Assembly: GCA_001910725.1 (NCBI GenBank)
Contig: MJGA01000013.1
Coordinates: 859,663 to 923,662, forward strand
Length of the DNA stretch: 64,000 bases
Reading direction: 5' to 3'
Source of the DNA: Phanerodontia chrysosporium
Lineage: Eukaryota; Basidiomycota; Agaricomycetes; Polyporales; Phanerochaetaceae
A program made the translations under genes and the position numbers. The notes under the pieces are model-generated. The model saw only the letters and a list, made by a program, of their open reading frames with translations. It was not told the origin of the DNA and made no database searches. Positions 58,610 to 64,000 of the stretch are shown here, piece after piece. Position 1 is the first letter of the stretch, and each line of letters starts with the position of its first letter.

Positions 58610-60150
58610 ATGGCGCCAAAGGACCAGGATGCCCTTCTGAAACAGTTCCGAGAGGAGCTGACCAAGGAAGGCCTCTTGCATGAAGGAGACTCTATCGGGA
58701 CCGATGACCGTACCCTGATGCAAGTATCATACTTTTTCTGCGACCTCGTGCCCCACTAACTAGAGCGACAGGCGTTTTCTACGTGCACGGCAATTGAACC
58801 TCAAGAATGCAAAGATAATGTGGAAGAACTGCTACGAGTGGAGAAAGAGCGCAGAAGGCGTCGGGATAGATGAACTCTACAGGCGGATAGATCCATTTGA
58901 CGTACGTTCCCTGCCCATCCGGTTGGCACAACCAGCTCACTAGTCCATAGTATCCAGAGCGCAATCATGTATTTCAGTTCTGGCCGCTGTTTTTCCACAA
59001 GGCATGTACAGCATCCCATGTAAACTACCTTGGACTAATTTATCTCTTCCTTCAGACCGACAAGAAAGGCCGTCCGCTCAACATTCACCACTTCGGCCGC
59101 ATTAACACCACCGAGCTGTACAAGGCATCACACCTGAACGCTTCTGGCAAGCATTTTTGGTCAATGCCGACTCGCTCACGCGGGAAGTCCTTCCAGCCGC
59201 CGCGGTTGCGGCTGGCAAACCGATAGATGGAACGTTCGTGATCGTGGACTTGAAGGGCTTTGGGTGAGTGGGCCGGTATATGGTGCTTCTAGCCTGCTGA
59301 TGAATTGCTTCAGCACAGGCCAATTCTGGCAAATGAAGCACTTGGCGAGGGGCGCGTTCCAGGTGTCTCAAGATTACTTCCCTGAGACGTGAGTCACATT
59401 GCCATGGCTATATGCGCGCCACCTTGACACACACACGCTCTATAGCATGGCCCAACTTGCGATCGTGAATGCGCCTTCGTCCTTCACGGCCATCTGGTCG
59501 GTCATGCGCCCCTGGCTCGCGAAGGAGACCGTGGCCAAGGTCTCCGTCCTTGGCTCGAATTACCAGAAGGCCCTCCTCGAGCTCGTCGATGCCGAGAATC
59601 TGCCCGAGACGCTCGGCGGAACGTGCACATGCGAGGACTGCACGGAGATCGCGCTCGACGACGGCAAGGGCGGCGTCGCCGAGATGGGCCGCTGTGCGTT
59701 CAGTAGCGCGGGCCCGTGGATGATCGGGCGCAAGGAGCGGCGGGAGGCCTGGCTGAAGGGCGAACGGCCCTCCATCGCGCTGGAGCCGGGCGACGTCGAG
59801 AAGTTCACGCAAGGCGCAAACGAGAAGACCGCAAGTCAGGAGACGACGCCTACTGCCGATGCACAGCCGCCCGTCACGGTCATGGAGGACTCGCACGGCA
59901 ACGAGGAGCACTTCGAGGACGCCAAGTCGCACCTCGGCGAGGCGTCTGCCGAGGAGAGCTCAGAGGACGCCTCGCCTGGGCCGTCCACCCCGGTGTGGAG
60001 TCCGTGCAACAGCAGCTCGACCAGGTACGGATCACATCCGAAAATGACGAGCCGCCGCGCCAGCTCTCGCATGAAGAGGCAGCGCATATGATGGAACAGA
60101 AGCACCCCGATACACGCGAGGTGCAAACTGGCGACCTGCACGCTGAGTGA
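58610..60150 (+). CDS. SEC14-like phosphatidylinositol transfer protein (CRAL-TRIO)
   Basis: Lipid-transfer protein linking phosphatidylinositol and phosphatidylcholine to membrane traffic. Exons: 58610-58719, 58772-58901, 58951-59001, 59056-59263, 59314-59388, 59446-60150; about 426 residues. CRAL-TRIO N ([38 protein letters not shown]) precedes the lipid-binding domain ([81 protein letters not shown]). An acidic Ser/Glu-rich tail of about 120 residues is added. Introns 1 and 3 use GC donors (AT|GCAAGT and AAG|GCATGT). One-base gaps at 59124-59125 ([12 protein letters not shown]) and 59988-59991 are needed to read the whole protein. Confidence 0.9.
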
Positions 60151-60387
60151 TGAACTTCATCTTGCTTCTCGTATTGTTGTATCCTTCTCTTCTCCTGATG
60201 TAACATCCTAAGTTATGTACCATTTGGGTTGTTGTTCTTTTGCATGTATTCTTCATTGTAATTCGTTTATAATCATCATGTTTCCATTGGCAAGGGAATC
60301 CAAATGTGATACATTCACGCTGTAAGGTGGGTAACAAAGGAGGCGGGATGCGAAAGTCCGTGGAAAAGCATGCCGGTCGTAAGGTGC

Positions 60388-61722
60388 TTAGAAAATGGGA
60401 ATGAAGTCGTGTATCCTGTCCCTGGCGTCCTGGGCGATGCACTCGGCGATCCAGGTCAGGCTGCGGATCTCCTGCTCCTTGAGCTTGATGTACGCGTAGA
60501 ACACGGCATACTGGAATTGCTGCAGGAACGCCTGCTTGTTCAGGTGCACCTCGTACAGGAAGAAGCGGTCCTCGAGCTCGGCGCCGACCCGCCGTCGTCG
60601 ACATCGCCCAGGAGGTGCGCGGTGCTCCCGTTCGCGGCACTCGGCGCGCCGCCCGTCGACGAGTCGAAGAACGCGCGGTACTCCGCGATGGCGTCGCACG
60701 CGGCGCGCACCTGCTCGATATCGTCCGCGCGCGCGAGCTGGTTGTTGCCCTCGGGAAGAGCCGGCCCATCGCAGGGAAGAGGCGGGCGCGCTGCTCCTTC
60801 GAGAGCTCCGTGCCGAACGAGTTGATGGTGATGTTGATCGCGCGGCGGTCCGCCTCGAACCCGAGGATGCGCGACATGAGCTCCGCGGTAGGACCCCCGA
60901 TCTTCTGGCAGAACGCGTGGAAGTCTTCAAGGTAGGACTTGTACAGCGTGTTCCGGATGATTTCGATGTTCAGGTCGTCAAGCTCGGACGCCGTGATGCT
61001 GTCGCGGAAGAACCGGGCTGCGCAGGCAAGGGTGGTAAGGGTAGGCTAAGCCTTTTATGAGGGCTGTAGCACGCACCGAGAGGCGTCTCGACGAGGACAG
61101 TGTAGTAGAGCTCCTCAACATTGGACGCGACGCACAGAGCAGGCATAGAGTCAAACACGCCAGCGGATGGCAGCGCTCAATGAGTTCGTGCGTGTCGCGT
61201 TCGTGGAGCGTGCGGTTATGAGCAGGATGACGTTGTCAATCATATAGCCATACCTAGCGGCATCGTGAGGCTTCCGAAAGAGCAGCGTTGGTCGTGGACA
61301 TACGTGATGTAATCAAGAAACGTAGCAAGAGGTTCAACTGCATTGCTTCGGAGGTAGTTGAACTGGTCTACGAGAACTTGAGTCGCTTTGTCTGCGATAG
61401 TGGACGTAGAAATTGGGAGAGGTTCGTTTGCGAGGAAGTTGCCGTAGTCGGTCGATGACAGCTGTGTCCGGAAGTCTTGATGTAGCGTAAGATATCTAGT
61501 CAGGGTAGCTACTGCATAGAGCTCAAAACAACGCACCCTCAATCGTCTCGCACTGCGTCAAGTTGTTGTACTGGTTCTGGGTGAGCAGGCCAGCCTTGTA
61601 CCCCCTCACGATTCCCTCGAGAAACCCAGCATCCACCTGAGCCGCGCAGTGCGCTGCGTAAGTTGAGTCTTAGCGGTACGACACGCGAATCGAGGACGTA
61701 CGTTGTAGAAGAGTGCCTCCAT
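60388..61722 (-). CDS. VMA6: V-type ATPase subunit d
   Basis: Stalk subunit d of the vacuolar H+-ATPase, sitting on the proteolipid ring. Exons: 61722-61702, 61636-61537, 61475-61304, 61253-61077, 61017-60388; about 350 residues. Landmarks in order: [120 protein letters not shown] and [20 protein letters not shown]; the end is FIPIF as in the family. Four one-base gaps are needed: near 61206-61210, 61155-61162, 60753-60755 and 60588-60590. Exon lengths close to a multiple of three only with these four. It is convergent with the SEC14 gene. Confidence 0.93.
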
Positions 61723-63551
61723 CGTCGTCCTGCGGAATGTCGCAGTTCGCCGCGGATGCGTCACTCCGTAACGCCGCCGCTTTGGAACACATTTCCCACG
61801 GTCAGTATTATAATTCCCACGCTAAGCAGCGCACGTTCAAGCTAGGTTAGTCTCGCTTTGAGTCTTGACTAGTCAGTAAATCTTGAGAGTTACTCCCATC
61901 TCTGCGACCGGAGAGTTTAATCAACATATTTTTCATGATATGTTACGCAAGTCTCTAGTCGTTACGTGGTAGGTGTCGCAGGAAGGGAACCATGTCAGTT
62001 ACATTGGGCAGGAGCCATGAAAGGCTACGTTTCGTGCAGGTCAATCGTTCCCTCCGCAGCCACTGCTATCACCTGCAGAGAAAGTTACGGGTACACTTCG
62101 ACATGGGCAGTGGATCATAGCATCTTGAGACGTTTTGTTCTTTGACACGGTTCTGTGCTTGCAGCACCCCCCTCGTGATGTCTGCAACACCGGTGAGTTT
62201 GAGAGGACATGGACGAAATTTATGATAGCTATCTGATGCTCGGTACCATCTTAGTGTGGTACATTGGACAGTTTGGGAGCCGACTGTGGGCTGCTGGCCA
62301 CTGACATTATTCACCTCGACATGATCCGTATGGAAAAGGCTGTAACTAGTCATGGTACGCAATATTTACGGTTTTCGAATGGAGTTCGCATGCTATTTTG
62401 CCTCATCTGACAGTGGACATGATAGATACACTGCGAGTGTCGTGAGAGCCCTGCCGCTAAGGCGCATCGAGCGCATCAGTGCGCCACAAAGTCTTTGCCA
62501 TATGTGGCAATAGTCGGCATCCCGACGCTTTGGATGTTTGGAAGACGAAGGCAGTCTCTCCTCCGGTACTTCTGGAACAGCATACATGGCAGAGCGTGGA
62601 TGCCGCATAAAGGCTCTGTAGAGTGTGACAGACTCCGGGCGACGCGCGAGTCATTCGAAACAAGTCATTAGGCCCCTTTCCCCTTCCGTGTTAGCCGGGA
62701 CCGAGGACTTTGATGAAGGTTGGCCGCGGTCTTTCGGGCGGTGCTATCAACAGTGTCTGCTGAAGATTGCGGACGCACAAATCAGACGCGGTTCATGCTA
62801 TCCAAGTTGGCTGTTGAGCTGTAGAGAGAGTCACGGGCGCTTTCGAGTTCGAAAATCAAAATTTCCGGCAGTAGTGATCGGAGCGCCAGCGTCCGAAGCT
62901 TGCCTCGGACGTCGGCCTCTCTCACGCAACCAGGTACACCTTCGAGGCAGAATCGTTCAGGCCTACACACCAGTGTTTGTCAGGGGCTTCACGAATCAGC
63001 AGATGCGTGGCGGCTGAGGCTGGACGTCACTGGGAATTCGGACCGGTTGCCTCCAGTCTGACTACCTTCCGCGAGTACCCTTCGCTCACCGTCGCGCTGC
63101 CGGAACAACCTTCTGGTCAGACTAGAGGTCATCAAGTGGCAATTGCAGTGCCAAATCACCCGGCTATCTCTTCCGGTCAACTAAACGCCAGGCAAAGCCT
63201 CATTGTCCGCAGTTTTTACTTCATCGAAGGGCAGGCATCACGGTTTCATACTCATTTCCCGTGCGCCGTTGTTTTCACGGTTGCTCCGCTGGGAGCCAGC
63301 CTCTCGGATCAGTATCGCACCGACTCCGCTCGGATACATACATAGCGTGATGGGGTGGCGGGCTCTATCCCTTTTTCTTCCGCCCCCAACCATTGTCCGC
63401 GCTCGCGTCCGCCAGGCTCTCACCTTCAGTTGTACGACCCCTTTCCTTCTCCTTTCTCACTGAACTCGTCGTCTGAGGTAAGCTGAGCAGCTATCGAAAG
63501 CCTTTGAGAGCCCCTGACCAAGGTCCAGACCGGACAAAACGTCACGCCATT
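61723..63551. other. intergenic, no gene recognised
   Basis: About 1.8 kb between VMA6 (-) and the edge gene (+). Short open frames on both strands (for example 62625-63017 +) without recognisable domains; no repeat or RNA gene seen. Confidence 0.45.
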
Positions 63552-64000
63552 ATGGCTGACCAGATGGCGCTTGACCAAGTCTTCATTGTCTCTATCTGGC
63601 TGGAGGTGGGTCAGTCCATATGTTTTATTGAGCACGAACTGACTTCGCTTCTCGCAGGCAGTGTTGTATGGATTCCTAGCTGCGCTTACGCTGGCGTCGG
63701 TGTATGTCAACGTAAGTTTGCGCCAGCATCAAAATGCGCACAGTAGGGTACGGAGCTACTCGATATTACCTGATGAGCCTTATGTTGACTTTCTGCTAGA
63801 TCATGTTCACTGTTGCTCTTGTCATGTGGGGGATTGCCACAGCGCATCTCAGTAAGTTCAAAGTATCCCTTGCATTTGGCGATCGCGTTTATGAGTCTCC
63901 GCAACCAACTAGGCATAAATTGCTACCGGCTTATTCAAGGATACGTCATTCATGTCCGTGATCCTGGAGGTTCCACGGCCTGGTTCAGCATTCTCTCGTC
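63552..64000 (+). CDS. multi-pass membrane protein, truncated by window end
   Basis: 5' part of a gene. Exons in phase: 63552-63605, 63658-63711, 63800-63851, 63913 to the edge. Read so far: MADQMALDQVFIVSIWLEAV, then YGFLAALTLASVYVN, MFTVALVMWGIATAHLS, INCYRLIQGYV and DPGGSTAWFSIL. Helices and the motif order (SIWLEAVLYG, ATAHLSINCYRLI, DPGG) match a common agaricomycete family of about seven membrane segments with unknown function. It differs from the membrane protein at 10.6 kb. Confidence 0.65.

Overview
The window looks like nuclear DNA of a filamentous basidiomycete, most likely an agaricomycete of Polyporales type. Nearly every gene is cut by short introns of about 45-70 nt with GT-AG borders. 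The content fits: a class I-type hydrophobin, an aryl-alcohol-dehydrogenase-type aldo-keto reductase, the fungus-specific V-ATPase subunit c-prime, and several agaricomycete-type proteins of unknown function. I modelled 27 protein-coding genes by joining exons by hand. No tRNA, rRNA, CRISPR array or recognisable transposon was seen.

Layout. 0-12 kb: aryl-alcohol dehydrogenase (-), a small PP1-docking-motif gene (+), ribonucleotide reductase large subunit (-) divergent from a small unknown gene (+), then a multi-pass membrane protein (+). 12-26 kb: BTB protein (-), aldo-keto reductase with a hydrophobic tail (+), a fused nucleotide-sugar-transporter-like/glycosyltransferase-like gene (-), DAHP synthase (-) divergent from TIM9 (+), a PrxQ peroxiredoxin (-) and a secreted glycosyl hydrolase (-). 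28-37 kb: an acyl-CoA ligase ending in SKL (+) tail-to-tail with an SDR (-), VMA11 (+), a zinc-knuckle/RS protein (-), a small membrane protein (+), translin (-). 37-44 kb: SEN1/senataxin helicase (+). 44-64 kb: unknown protein (+), NAD-dependent epimerase/reductase (+), dienelactone hydrolase (-), hydrophobin (+), ARC1 (+), secreted PEBP (-), mitochondrial uL6 (+), a fungal membrane protein (+), isoprenylcysteine methyltransferase-like (-) divergent from a SEC14 protein (+), VMA6 (-), and a truncated membrane protein at the right edge (+).

Most genes are housekeeping: dNTP and aromatic amino-acid supply, V-ATPase (two subunits), RNA processing (SEN1, translin, zinc-knuckle/RS protein), mitochondrial import and translation, and lipid traffic. 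They are mixed with secreted or oxidative functions typical of wood- or litter-decay fungi. Many neighbours are divergent and share 0.4-0.6 kb promoter regions.

A strong technical signal runs through the window: about twenty places where a conserved protein can be read across a junction only by adding one base, often at a C or G run. They fall in essential genes (RNR1, VMA6, DAHP synthase), so unpolished homopolymer deletions in the assembly are the simplest explanation. Coordinates are the genomic span of each coding region; exon borders are in the evidence and come from hand splicing, so a border may be off by a base or two.
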